Source: Erythrobacter sp.
GTDB taxonomy: Bacteria > Pseudomonadota > Alphaproteobacteria > Sphingomonadales > Sphingomonadaceae
Reading direction: 5' to 3'
DNA: 64,000 nt
NCBI GenBank assembly: GCA_002695185.1
Contig: NZOF01000035.1
Span: 17,573 to 81,572 of the forward strand
Shown here: positions 8,360-17,025 of the stretch, piece after piece
Numbering within the stretch: the first letter of the stretch is position 1
Layout: each line of letters begins with the position of its first letter
Notes under the pieces: generated by a model
Told to the model about the DNA's origin: nothing
Database searches by the model: none
The model's input: the letters and a program-made list of their open reading frames with translations, nothing else
Program-made: the position numbers and the translations under genes

Positions 8360-9739
8360 TCAGGGAAGGAAGATGGCCTTGGCGTTGACGAATTCCTTCA
8401 TCCCGAAGCCGCCATGTTCGCGGCCGTAACCACTGTCCTTCACGCCGCCGAAGGGCATGTTGGGATCGGCCGCGCCAAACGAATTCACCCGGATCATGCC
8501 CGTGTCGAAGTGATCGCGGGCAAGGCGGATGGCCTTGTCCTGATCCTTGGTGAAGATGCCGCCGCCAAGGCCATACCGGCTGTCATTGGCGATGCGCATG
8601 GCGTCTTCATCGTCCTTCGCTCGGATCACCGAGGCGACCGGCCCGAACAGTTCATCGTCATAGGCGGGGGTGCCCTTCTTGCAGTCGGCAAGAACCGTGG
8701 CGGGATAGTACCAGCCCTTCGGATCTTCCTCCGGATCGCCGCCGCACAGCAGCGTACAGCCGCCATCCACGCTCTTCTGGACCTGCTCGACCAGCGTATC
8801 GAACTGTTCCTTGCTCGATACCGGGCCCAGCTGCGTATCTTCGTCGGTCGGCGCGCCCAGCTTGGTGCCTTTCATCCGTTCGACGAAGGCTTCGATGAAT
8901 TGGTCATAGACGGCGTCGGTGACCACGAAGCGTTTTGCCGACACGCAGGTTTCGCCATTGTTATAAAGGCGTCCCATGACGCAGGTCTTCACCGCCAGAT
9001 CGATATCGGCGTCTTCCAGCACCAGATAGGCATCGTTCGAACCCAGCTCCAGCACCGTCTTCTTGAGCGCCTTGGCAGCCTTGCTGCCGATATGGCGCCC
9101 GGCGTCGTCACTGCCCGTCATGGTGACGGCTCGGACCTTGTCATGTTCGATGATCTGGTCGGACGTATCGTGGTCGACCAGAACAACATCGAACAGGCCC
9201 TTGGGCAGACCTGCTTCGAGGCACAGATCGCGCAGCAGCAGGCCGCTTCCGGTGCAGATGCTGGCATGCTTCAGGATACAGGCATTGCCGGCCATGGCAT
9301 TGGCCGCCAGCACGCGCACCGGCTGGTAAAGGGGGAAGTTCCACGGCTGGATCGAATAGATCACGCCGATCGGGGAATAGGTGACGATTCCCTTCTTTTT
9401 CCCGCCCGAATGCTCACGCTCTTCGTCGGCCAGCTCCTCAGGCCCGCGATCGGCGGAGTATTCGAAGATACGCGCGCAGATTTCGACTTCGGTCTTGCCA
9501 TCCTTCAGCAGCTTGCCGGTTTCCTTGGTCATCAGCTCGCTGATGCGGTCGGTGTTGTCGCGCAGGGTCTTGGCGATCTTGCGCAGGATTTCGCCGCGAT
9601 CTTCGTGGCTGCGCGTGCGCCATTCCAGGAAAGCCTCGTGCGCGGCATCGATCTTGGAGAAAGCTTCGTCCTTCGACATCAGGTCGTAGGTTTCGATGTC
9701 TTCGCGCGTCGCGGGGTTGTTCGTTGTAATCTGTGCCAT
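8360..9739 (-). CDS. NAD(P)-dependent aldehyde dehydrogenase, succinate-semialdehyde dehydrogenase-like
   Basis: A 459-residue aldehyde dehydrogenase. Catalytic elements visible are N134 (PWNFPLYQP), the general base E231 (LELGSND) and the nucleophile C265 (NNGETCVSAKR). The C-terminal PFGGVKDSGYGREHG motif is also present. Length and the ELGSND variant fit bacterial succinate-semialdehyde or related short-chain aldehyde dehydrogenases, which oxidise an aldehyde to the acid with NAD(P). The exact substrate is not certain. The start at 9739 has AAGGTGG a few bases upstream, and the family N-terminus (ITTNNPATRE) begins there. It is divergent from the enoyl-CoA hydratase gene. Confidence 0.88.
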   Translation of the reverse strand: MAQITTNNPATREDIETYDLMSKDEAFSKIDAAHEAFLEWRTRSHEDRGEILRKIAKTLRDNTDRISELMTKETGKLLKDGKTEVEICARIFEYSADRGPEELADEEREHSGGKKKGIVTYSPIGVIYSIQPWNFPLYQPVRVLAANAMAGNACILKHASICTGSGLLLRDLCLEAGLPKGLFDVVLVDHDTSDQIIEHDKVRAVTMTGSDDAGRHIGSKAAKALKKTVLELGSNDAYLVLEDADIDLAVKTCVMGRLYNNGETCVSAKRFVVTDAVYDQFIEAFVERMKGTKLGAPTDEDTQLGPVSSKEQFDTLVEQVQKSVDGGCTLLCGGDPEEDPKGWYYPATVLADCKKGTPAYDDELFGPVASVIRAKDDEDAMRIANDSRYGLGGGIFTKDQDKAIRLARDHFDTGMIRVNSFGAADPNMPFGGVKDSGYGREHGGFGMKEFVNAKAIFLP

Positions 9740-9954
9740 TGGCCACCTTGCTTGAATTGAAAAACAGTTCGCCTTTGCAACGGGTGTGGTGGCGATGGCG
9801 TTCCAGAGGCGCGACACGCGTGGTGGCAGCGGGCGCTCGGTCTGCCTTGTTTCCTACTTGGCAATGGCGCGCTATGCTCCGGTCATGGGATCGCGCGGTA
9901 TTTCGATATCTGGTTTGTCTGGAGGGGGCCTGTGAATCCGGGGCTTTGCTTTTG

Positions 9955-10011
9955 CCCCTGGACCGTGCTCCATGTGCTCCATCCTGTAGGATTACCGGAG
10001 AGGGAATCCAA
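9955..10011 (+). repeat. Dispersed repeat, copy A (34-bp perfect core)
   Basis: Bases 9960-9993 are identical to the reverse complement of 43341-43374. Similarity continues on both sides, to about 57 positions with roughly seven mismatches. The core contains a tandem 9-mer (GTGCTCCAT twice) followed by a small palindrome, ATCCTGTAGGAT. This copy ends just before the start codon of the enoyl-CoA hydratase and overlaps its Shine-Dalgarno region; the other copy lies inside a lysozyme gene. Confidence 0.85.
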
Positions 10012-10887
10012 ATGAACGACTTCACCCAGATCACGCTCGATATCGACGATGGAATCGCCATCGTGACGCTGGATCGGCCCGAGAAGATGAATGCCTTCAC
10101 CAGCGTGATGAAGCAGGAATTCATCGATGCGCTGGACGTCACCGATGCCGATGACAGCGTACGCGCCGTGATCGTGACCGGTTCGGGCGAACGGGCCTTT
10201 TGCGCTGGCGCCGATCTCACCCCGGAGGGTGAGAAGGGCAATGTCTTCGCGCGCCATGCCCCGGTAGAGGACTTGTCCGACGATCGCGTGCGCGATGGCG
10301 GCGGGCAACTGGTGCTGCGGCTGTTCAATTCGAAGAAGCCGGTGATCGGCGCCTGCAATGGCGTGGCGGTCGGCGTGGGGGCCACGATGCAGCTTCCCTT
10401 CGACATGCGCCTGTGCAGTGACAATGCGCGGTTCGGTTTCGTCTTCGCACGGCGCGGCATCACGCCCGAAGCCTGCTCGAGCTGGTTCCTGCCGCGGCTG
10501 GTGGGCACGCAGACTGCGCTCGAATGGTGCATGACCGGGCGGATCTTCGATGCTGCCGAAGCCTTTGACAAGGGGCTGGTCCGCTCGGTGCATCCTCAGG
10601 AGGATCTGATGGGCGCGGCCATGACGCTGGCGCGCGAGATCGCGGACAACACCTCGGCGGTTTCAGTGGCGATGACGCGTGCCATGCTGTGGCGTCTGCC
10701 GGCGCTCGACCATCCCATGCTGGCGCACCGGATCGACAGCCGCTCGATCTACCGGCTGGGCCGGAGCGAGGATAGCAAGGAAGGCGTCCGCAGCTTTCTG
10801 GAGAGGCGGCCGCCCGAATATCCCGATACGGTCAGCGAAAACATGCCCGATTTCTACCCTTGGTGGGAAGAACCGGAATACAAGTAG
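10012..10887 (+). CDS. Enoyl-CoA hydratase/isomerase (crotonase) family protein
   Basis: A 291-residue crotonase-fold protein. The oxyanion-hole segment GERAFCAGADL (about residues 60-70) and the second segment NGVAVGVGATMQLPFDMRL (about 115-133) are both present. A typical substrate-facing acid stands in RRGITPEACSS, and the length is a little over the 260-residue norm. Family enzymes hydrate or isomerise enoyl-CoA esters. The ATG at 10012 follows GGAGAGGG at seven bases; the upstream leader is occupied by a dispersed repeat, so its promoter may have been altered. Together with the thiolase and 3-hydroxyacyl-CoA dehydrogenase nearby it could complete a beta-oxidation set, though these are not one operon. 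Confidence 0.88.
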   Translation: MNDFTQITLDIDDGIAIVTLDRPEKMNAFTSVMKQEFIDALDVTDADDSVRAVIVTGSGERAFCAGADLTPEGEKGNVFARHAPVEDLSDDRVRDGGGQLVLRLFNSKKPVIGACNGVAVGVGATMQLPFDMRLCSDNARFGFVFARRGITPEACSSWFLPRLVGTQTALEWCMTGRIFDAAEAFDKGLVRSVHPQEDLMGAAMTLAREIADNTSAVSVAMTRAMLWRLPALDHPMLAHRIDSRSIYRLGRSEDSKEGVRSFLERRPPEYPDTVSENMPDFYPWWEEPEYK

Positions 10888-10952
10888 GCGCAAATGGAGT
10901 GGTTACGGCTGCAACCTTGTAAAAGCGGGGCGCTTCATTAGACCTTGCCGGT

Positions 10953-11423
10953 ATGACAACTCGCAAGCCCGCCCAGCGCCTCGCCGATTTCCTACCGTAT
11001 CAATTGTCGGTCGCATCGAATGCCGTCTCGACCAGGATCGCCGAACAATATCGCAAGCGTTTTGCGCTAAAGACGACCGAATGGCGGATCATGGCGGTGC
11101 TCGGCGACAGCGGCCCGACGACCCAGCGCGAGCTTTCGCAGGCCACGCTGATGGACAAGGTGCCGGTCAACCGGGCCTGCAAAACGCTGGAGAGCCGCGG
11201 GCTGGCCGTGCGTACGCCGAATGAGAGCGATGGGCGCTCTCACCTGCTCGACCTGACGGCGGAGGGCAGGGCTGTCCACGCGGGCATCATGCCGCTCGCG
11301 CTGAAGATCGAAGAGGAACTCTTCTCGGTACTGAGCGAGGAAGAGCGGATGCAGATGCGAGACATGCTCGCAAGGTTGCGCAAGAACGCTGGCGAGTTCG
11401 ATGCAGAAAGCCTCGCCGACTAG
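10953..11423 (+). CDS. MarR family transcriptional regulator
   Basis: A 156-residue winged-helix regulator. The recognition-helix region reads TEWRIMAVLGDSGPTTQREL to VNRACKTLESRGLAVR, and the wing is SDGRSHLLDLTAEG. MarR proteins are dimeric, usually repress nearby genes and release DNA on binding small aromatic or acyl ligands. The gene lies 65 bases after the enoyl-CoA hydratase on the same strand, so it may control that gene and the fatty-acid-type catabolic genes upstream. It converges with tadC. Confidence 0.88.
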   Translation: MTTRKPAQRLADFLPYQLSVASNAVSTRIAEQYRKRFALKTTEWRIMAVLGDSGPTTQRELSQATLMDKVPVNRACKTLESRGLAVRTPNESDGRSHLLDLTAEGRAVHAGIMPLALKIEEELFSVLSEEERMQMRDMLARLRKNAGEFDAESLAD

Positions 11424-11472
11424 ATAGTCGACGAAGCTTTCTCTTGCCGTCTCCGGTTTGCAAAGTTCGCGA

Positions 11473-12462
11473 TCAGCTCATGAAGCTGTCGGAGATATCA
11501 CAAGCTGCAGGGCCGAGGATGACAATGAACAGCACCGGCAGAATAAAGAGGATGAGCGGCACGGTCATGATGGCCGGCAGACGAGCAGCCTTCTCTTCGG
11601 CACGCATCATCCGTTCGTTGCGGAATTCGGCCGACAACACACGGAGCGCGGATGCCAGTGGCGTACCGTAACGTTCGGTCTGGACCATGGTCGTTACGAC
11701 ACCTTTGACCGCTTCCAGGTTCACGCGGAACGCCAGATTGTCGAAAGCCTTCTTGCGCTCGTTGAGGAATGACAATTCGATTGCGGTGAGCGTGAATTCT
11801 TCGCCAAGCTCAGGGTAGGCCCGTCCAAGTTCCTTGGCCACTCGGTTAAACGCAGCGTCGACCGTAAGACCTGCCTCGGCGCAAATGACCAGAAGGTCGA
11901 TCGCATCCGGAAGACCTTTGCGGATCGCATCCGTTCTTTTAGTAGCAATGTTCGAGAGATAGATCTCCGGTCCCTTATAACCAAGGTAGAGAGCCGCACC
12001 CATTGCTGCCACGCGCTTGAATTCCCAGTCGGGGTAAATCTCGATGCCGTAAAGCAGGACTGCAGCTACGGTCCCGAGTATGACGGGGAGGATCATGCGC
12101 AAGGCGATAAGGACGACAGCGACCTCCTTGTTGCGAAAGCCAGCCCACGCCAGCTTCTGCTGCATATCCTCAACTTGGCTCTGCTGCAGAACCTTCATGT
12201 TGCCGAGAGTATCGCGGACCTTGTCAGTCGTGCTAGAATTGCGGACGAGGCTCTGACGTTTCTTCGCGCTGGCTGTTACCAAGCCGAGCTTCAGTTCTTC
12301 GCGCCGCCCTTCCAAGGCTTTTACGCGCTTTGCCATCGGATCCTTGATTGTCAGCGCAGTATAGATTGCAAACATTACCGCCATCGCAGCGACGCCGGCG
12401 AGAATTGATCCGACCAACACGACATCGAAGCCAAGCAGGGTAGGGCCGGTTGCACTTTCCAT
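11473..12462 (-). CDS. tadC: Flp pilus assembly membrane protein TadC (type II secretion F domain)
   Basis: A 329-residue inner-membrane protein with an N-terminal membrane helix (about 8-32), central helices around 110-150 and a C-terminal helix ending near the stop (MTVPLILFILPVLFIVILGP). The T2SSF domain, AEAGLTVDAAFNRVAKELG, lies in the middle. In tad systems TadC pairs with TadB to form the platform that couples the assembly ATPase to pilin extrusion. The start at 12462 follows GGAAGGAAG; the gene begins 16 bases after tadB and is last in the minus-strand tad operon. Confidence 0.92.
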   Translation of the reverse strand: MESATGPTLLGFDVVLVGSILAGVAAMAVMFAIYTALTIKDPMAKRVKALEGRREELKLGLVTASAKKRQSLVRNSSTTDKVRDTLGNMKVLQQSQVEDMQQKLAWAGFRNKEVAVVLIALRMILPVILGTVAAVLLYGIEIYPDWEFKRVAAMGAALYLGYKGPEIYLSNIATKRTDAIRKGLPDAIDLLVICAEAGLTVDAAFNRVAKELGRAYPELGEEFTLTAIELSFLNERKKAFDNLAFRVNLEAVKGVVTTMVQTERYGTPLASALRVLSAEFRNERMMRAEEKAARLPAIMTVPLILFILPVLFIVILGPAACDISDSFMS

Positions 12463-12478
12463 GAGTCTTCCTTCCCGC

Positions 12479-13453
12479 TCAGATTTCGAAGCTGACCATT
12501 TTCGCCATGATGAAGGCGCCAATGCTCATCCAGACGAGGCCTCCGAGCCCTGTCACAATCAAGCGATCATCGGTGAAAAAGCCGCCGATATAGGACGGAT
12601 TGATCGACCAGATCATGGTGAAGACAACGAACGGAAGCGCACCGACGATATAAGCAGAGGCCTTAGATTCCGAACTCATCGCGCGAATTTTCAGTTTCAT
12701 CTGTGAGCGCTTCCGAAGTACGTCGGCAAGGTTCGAAAGTGTTTCAGCTAGGTTGCCCCCTGTCTCTCGCTGGATCGCCAGGGTGATGCAGAAGAAATTG
12801 AACTCCGGAATGTTAAGGCGATTGGCCGTTTCCTGAAGAGACTCTTCCATCGTGCGACCGATTTTTATTCGCTCGACGATACCCTTAAATTCCTGGCCTA
12901 CCGGCCCCGGGATTTCCTGTGCCACCACGCCCAAAGTTTCAGTCACCGGGAGACCCGAGCGGAGCCCGCGAACTAACAGTTCGATGGCATCTGGAAACTT
13001 GGCATTGAATTGTGCGGTGCGTTTCGAAATCGTCATATTGACGGCCAGATGTGGAATACCAGCCCCAAGAAACACGCCGACTCCACCAGCCAAGGCGAGC
13101 GATCCTGACTGCAAATAGAGCACGACGGCAGTGATGACCGCCAGGCCGAGCGAAACATAGCCATACTGGCTTAAAGTCCAGTTTTTCCCTGTCCGATCGA
13201 GTCGGAGGGCCAAGGCAGCAATGCGGGATTCCGATCCTGCCTGACGGTACTGTGTCGGCTTGCGCGCAGCGATAGCTTTCTTGAGCTGAGATTCAACCTT
13301 TGCGTCGGTGCTTTCCGAATGCCGGTAACGGACTTGCTGCAGTCGCCTCTGGCTGGCCTTAGCCACATTCGGTCCGGCAAAGGCGAAATAAAGCAGGACG
13401 AGCAGAACCAGCATTCCGCCACCAATCAGTACGAGCTGGACCATGTTCATCAT
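12479..13453 (-). CDS. tadB: Flp pilus assembly membrane protein TadB (type II secretion F domain)
   Basis: A 324-residue protein with an N-terminal membrane helix (VLIGGGMLVLLVLLYFAFAG), two helices near 95-130 and a C-terminal pair. The T2SSF domain includes LRSGLPVTETLGVVAQEIPG and FCITLAIQRETGGNLAETL. It is the platform partner of TadC. The start is ATGATGAACATG at 13453 with GGAGTAGA just upstream. The gene before it in the operon is cpaE, separated by only 71 bases; in most tad loci the ATPase gene cpaF/tadA lies in that position. Confidence 0.92.
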   Translation of the reverse strand: MMNMVQLVLIGGGMLVLLVLLYFAFAGPNVAKASQRRLQQVRYRHSESTDAKVESQLKKAIAARKPTQYRQAGSESRIAALALRLDRTGKNWTLSQYGYVSLGLAVITAVVLYLQSGSLALAGGVGVFLGAGIPHLAVNMTISKRTAQFNAKFPDAIELLVRGLRSGLPVTETLGVVAQEIPGPVGQEFKGIVERIKIGRTMEESLQETANRLNIPEFNFFCITLAIQRETGGNLAETLSNLADVLRKRSQMKLKIRAMSSESKASAYIVGALPFVVFTMIWSINPSYIGGFFTDDRLIVTGLGGLVWMSIGAFIMAKMVSFEI

Positions 13454-13524
13454 TCTACTCCGTCAATTGCTCATTCGAACTCCGGATAATGTCGCCATCA
13501 TAGGTTTGGCAGTCATCCGGTGCT

Positions 13525-14781
13525 TCAGGCGGGGACCTTTTCCTTTTTCGTCATCAGGCCTTTCAGGTCAAAGCCGCCGAGCAAAGACTTCTTTCCATCA
13601 GAAGCCTCCACATCTTCGCTGTCGGTTTCACCAAGCCCGATAATCTGCGACGCTGCTTGCTTAATACCAGCAGACATTTTGCTCGAACCACTCGCATCGA
13701 TAACGGTTTTTCCCAGCTTTGCAGCCGCGCTCGCTGCTTTCTGATCAAGCGGGATAGACACATCGATCTTGCGTTCGATCGAAGCTTCGAAATCGGCCTT
13801 GCTGATTTCTGCGGTCCCAGGCTGTACCCTGTTCGCGATAACGAGCGGAGTAACGTGCCCTGCATTGGTCTTGAGCCACGACAGAATGCGAATGGTGTCG
13901 CGTGCGGAGGCGAGGGTCATCTCACAAACCACAGCCGCAACGTTCACTTCATTGAGAACATGAGGGAAATTGATCAGCATGTTGCGCGGCAGATCGATGA
14001 GGGTCATCTCGAAAGCATGACGGAATTCTTCCTGCAACTGGAGGAAAGCCGCACCGTCGGTCATGAGCGGTGAGTTGATCGGGGCCTCGGCTGACAGGAT
14101 CGCCAAATTATCATTCGCGCGTATCATGGCGCGTTCGATAAAGAGGCCGTCGATACGACTGGGATTGTCGATCGCATCGGTAAGGCCGCGGCCCGGCTCC
14201 AGATCGAGTGTCAGTGCGCCGGTCCCAAAGTGCACGTCGAGATCAAGCAGAGCGGTCGGCATCCGCTTGTCGGCACTGTAGTGCCAGGCAAGGGATGTCG
14301 CGAGCGTGGAAGCGCCGACGCCCCCGCGGGTGCCGATTATCGCAGCAGAGATATGGTTCTTGACCTGCTCGCCTTCTCCTCCGCGAGGGGCTGCGAAAAC
14401 CGCCTGCGCATTGTTTAGCGAATCACGTAAAACAGCTGCGGACAAGGGCTTGAGCAGGTAGTCGTGGATGCCGCTCGAGATCAGATCTCGATAAAGACGT
14501 ACGTCGTTGACTTGGCCGATGGCGATAACCACTGTTCCGGGTTCGCAGACTTCTGCCAAAGCGTTGATGTCGTTGAGCGGATCGCCGCTTTCGGAAAGGT
14601 CCACCATCAGGATGTTCGGACTTGCCGACACTGATAGCGACTGGACGGCATTTCGCAGGCCGCCCTTGTTGCACTTTTCCGGTTGCCAGCCGAGTTCGAT
14701 CACGACCGGGCGTAGCACGTCCAAGGCAGTTTCGTCGCAGATATATGCAGCGAAAGGATCGCGATTTGCAGGCATGTTCAT
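13525..14781 (-). CDS. cpaE: Pilus assembly protein CpaE/TadZ (receiver-like plus MinD/ParA-type ATPase)
   Basis: A 418-residue protein with an N-terminal receiver-like domain (about 1-125; LMVDLSESGDPLNDINALAE, HDYLLKPLSAAVL). A MinD/ParA-like ATPase domain follows from about 145, where the P-loop reads GTRGGVGASTLATSLAWH, the variant with GAST seen in CpaE. CpaE/TadZ localises the tad secretion machine, often to a pole. It overlaps nothing but starts 3 bases after cpaD ends, indicating cotranscription. The C-terminal tail is basic (KKSLLGGFDLKGLMTKKEK). Confidence 0.92.
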   Translation of the reverse strand: MNMPANRDPFAAYICDETALDVLRPVVIELGWQPEKCNKGGLRNAVQSLSVSASPNILMVDLSESGDPLNDINALAEVCEPGTVVIAIGQVNDVRLYRDLISSGIHDYLLKPLSAAVLRDSLNNAQAVFAAPRGGEGEQVKNHISAAIIGTRGGVGASTLATSLAWHYSADKRMPTALLDLDVHFGTGALTLDLEPGRGLTDAIDNPSRIDGLFIERAMIRANDNLAILSAEAPINSPLMTDGAAFLQLQEEFRHAFEMTLIDLPRNMLINFPHVLNEVNVAAVVCEMTLASARDTIRILSWLKTNAGHVTPLVIANRVQPGTAEISKADFEASIERKIDVSIPLDQKAASAAAKLGKTVIDASGSSKMSAGIKQAASQIIGLGETDSEDVEASDGKKSLLGGFDLKGLMTKKEKVPA

Positions 14782-14784
14782 GGC

Positions 14785-15435
14785 TTACTGGCCTCCTCCG
14801 GTACTAACTGCAGACAGTCCACCGGCTCCCGTCGGATCCTTGTCGCGATAGGTTTTGATGGCTTTCGTAGATGTTGTGACCACCGTCTCACCGGTACCTT
14901 CCTGGCCCTTGATGAGGTCTTCCGGATTGGCGATCATGGCGGCGAGATTACTGTTGGTTGCGCAGCCGTAATTCGGATTGGTAGAGTTACTCGGATTCCA
15001 TTCCGCAGTGTGGGACCAATCCGGGCAACCTGGCACGGACGCCGAAGTACGTGTAATGACGACCCTTGCCCGTCCAGCGGTAACCGTTCCTGTGGTTAGC
15101 GGTGCTCCCTCATTTACCATCATGCCATGGCGCCCAGCGATGGCGACGACGTCGTCCCTCACGGCCAAGCTTTGGACAGGGTCATCGATTGCAATGCGAT
15201 CGCCGTAGCGCAGATCCATACTTTCGAACCAGTCAGCTAGCCGCTGCTGCTCACCAATAGTGAGGCCTTCACCGCTCGTGTTTAAGTCGAGCGTATAGTT
15301 AGAGCGTTCGACGACTGGCTGGCTAACGCTATACAGCGTGCGGTTCTCCATGTTCATCGTACCGCAGCCTCCGACGGTAAGAGCGAGAGACGCCGCGATC
15401 GAGGCTACATATTTGCGATTCATGAAGTAGTGCAT
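14785..15435 (-). CDS. cpaD: Pilus assembly lipoprotein CpaD
   Basis: A 216-residue protein with a lipoprotein signal (ASLALTVGGCGTM; lipid-modified Cys near 24). The CpaD family region YTLDLNTSGEGLTIGEQQRL is present, and conserved cysteines stand near SVPGCPDWSH and NPNYGCATNSNLAAM. CpaD/TadD-type lipoproteins work with the CpaC secretin in the outer membrane. The start at 15435 is supported by GGGGAG six bases upstream; a second Met four codons on is possible. It is tightly packed between cpaC and cpaE. Confidence 0.9.
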   Translation of the reverse strand: MHYFMNRKYVASIAASLALTVGGCGTMNMENRTLYSVSQPVVERSNYTLDLNTSGEGLTIGEQQRLADWFESMDLRYGDRIAIDDPVQSLAVRDDVVAIAGRHGMMVNEGAPLTTGTVTAGRARVVITRTSASVPGCPDWSHTAEWNPSNSTNPNYGCATNSNLAAMIANPEDLIKGQEGTGETVVTTSTKAIKTYRDKDPTGAGGLSAVSTGGGQ

Positions 15436-15448
15436 CTTGCTCTCCCCC

Positions 15449-16987
15449 TTATTCGAAGCTGAAGCCAGGCTTGGCCGGAGCAGTCCTTGGATTACGTTGC
15501 GTTTCTACGGCGAGAGCGTCTCGCGTCTGACCACGAGCATCCGAAATTTCCGGACCCGCTTCACGCGTAGTCGCTTGGGGTGCCGGACGTTCGCCACCGG
15601 AAACGCCGTCCGCTTCGCGAAACTCGATTAGCCTCTGCAACTCCGTCGGCTTCAAGTAACCATCCGTCGGGAGACTGACTTCATTCGCATCGACCGGTTT
15701 GACTAGGTATGGGGTGACAACGATTACGAGCTCGGTCTCTCCCTTCCGATAAGTCGTCGATCGGAAAAGATTTCCCAAGATTGGTATGTCACCCAGGCCT
15801 GGTGCTTTCTCGATGGCGTTCTGCGAATTGTTCGACAAAAGCCCTGCAATCACAAAGCTTTGTCCCGACCCCAACTCCACTGTGGTTTCCGCCCGACGCG
15901 TCACGAGCGCAGGGATTTGGAATCCACCCACCTGGATTGCGTTCTGGCTCGAGATTTCAGAAACCTCTGGACGTACCCGCATGGAAATCCGTCCATTGGC
16001 GAGAACCGTCGGCGTGTATGAAAGGCTAACGCCGTATGGTTTGAAGCTAATACTCGTAGAACCGAGACCACCACTCGCCGGAACCGGGAACTCGCCGCCG
16101 GCCAAAAACTCCGCAGTTTCTCCGGAAAGGGCCGTAAGGTTAGGCTCTGACAAGGTGGTCACGAGACCTTGGTTTTCCGCTAGATCGAGTGCCGAAAGGA
16201 CATCGAGACCCAAGAGGTGACCAGCAAACCCGAGAGTGCTTCCCTGCCCAGTTGTCGGGATATCACTTCCACCCGGCGTCGCTTGATTGAAACCTACACC
16301 AAGGCCAGCGGGGCCATCTGGCGTAAAGATTGGGACCCCATTGGGAAAACCTTGGCCAATACCAAACCTGAACCCACTAGTCGCATCGACCGTGGCGAGA
16401 TTGACGCCTATTGACCGAACTACGTTGCGGCTCACCTCGGCCACTTTTACGCGAAGATTAACCTGAAGAGGGGTGGCCATCCGTAGTCGGCTGATGACGT
16501 TAAAATCAGTGCCGACGTATGCTTCCACCAATGCCTGCGCATCAGCCGCATCTTCTGGCGCCCCGACCGTTCCAGTCAACAGGATGGTATTTGTACCCAT
16601 CGTTGCGACGTTCACTTTCGCCTCGGGCATTGCCAGGTTCAGCATCTGATCAATGCTCGAAATGTTCGACCCAACGCGCACATTGGCGGACCAGATGATT
16701 TGCCCTGTAGCATTGCTCGCATACACCGTTGTCTCGCCGCCCGCCTTGCCGAAGAGATACAACTGGCGTTGCGATTTGATCTGTACGTCTGCAACTCCAT
16801 CGTCAGCGATGAAAACATCCGACATCGAGCCGGGAATGTTGATGAGCTCGCCGCGACCGATAGAAAGAACAATATCCTGGTTTGGACGGATTACGGACTG
16901 TGCGGACGCAGTGGTCGCCGGAGCAGCGGCTAGCGGAGCAAGCGCGATGCTGGCAAACAGCAATTTGGTGGTGAGACGACGTTTCAT
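15449..16987 (-). CDS. cpaC: Pilus secretin CpaC/RcpA (type II/III secretion secretin)
   Basis: A 512-residue outer-membrane secretin. A signal peptide ends around ATTASAQS. The N-terminal pilus/BON-like domain (QDIVLSIGRGELINIPG) is followed by the secretin core, with VTTLSEPNLTALSGETAEFLAGGEFPVP and the conserved VPGLGDIP-type segment (EKAPGLGDIPILGNLFRS). It forms the multimeric channel for the Flp pilus. I chose the ATG at 16987 because AGGGG lies seven bases upstream; an ATG two codons earlier would sit almost on top of it. Confidence 0.93.
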   Translation of the reverse strand: MKRRLTTKLLFASIALAPLAAAPATTASAQSVIRPNQDIVLSIGRGELINIPGSMSDVFIADDGVADVQIKSQRQLYLFGKAGGETTVYASNATGQIIWSANVRVGSNISSIDQMLNLAMPEAKVNVATMGTNTILLTGTVGAPEDAADAQALVEAYVGTDFNVISRLRMATPLQVNLRVKVAEVSRNVVRSIGVNLATVDATSGFRFGIGQGFPNGVPIFTPDGPAGLGVGFNQATPGGSDIPTTGQGSTLGFAGHLLGLDVLSALDLAENQGLVTTLSEPNLTALSGETAEFLAGGEFPVPASGGLGSTSISFKPYGVSLSYTPTVLANGRISMRVRPEVSEISSQNAIQVGGFQIPALVTRRAETTVELGSGQSFVIAGLLSNNSQNAIEKAPGLGDIPILGNLFRSTTYRKGETELVIVVTPYLVKPVDANEVSLPTDGYLKPTELQRLIEFREADGVSGGERPAPQATTREAGPEISDARGQTRDALAVETQRNPRTAPAKPGFSFE

Positions 16988-17025
16988 GTACATGCCCCTA
17001 GAGTGACTAACTGTCAGCTTCGTTT

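Noticed and set aside
8354..9760. A 468-residue plus-strand open frame
   Set aside because: It mirrors the aldehyde dehydrogenase gene on the other strand, which has all catalytic residues; the plus-strand product has none.
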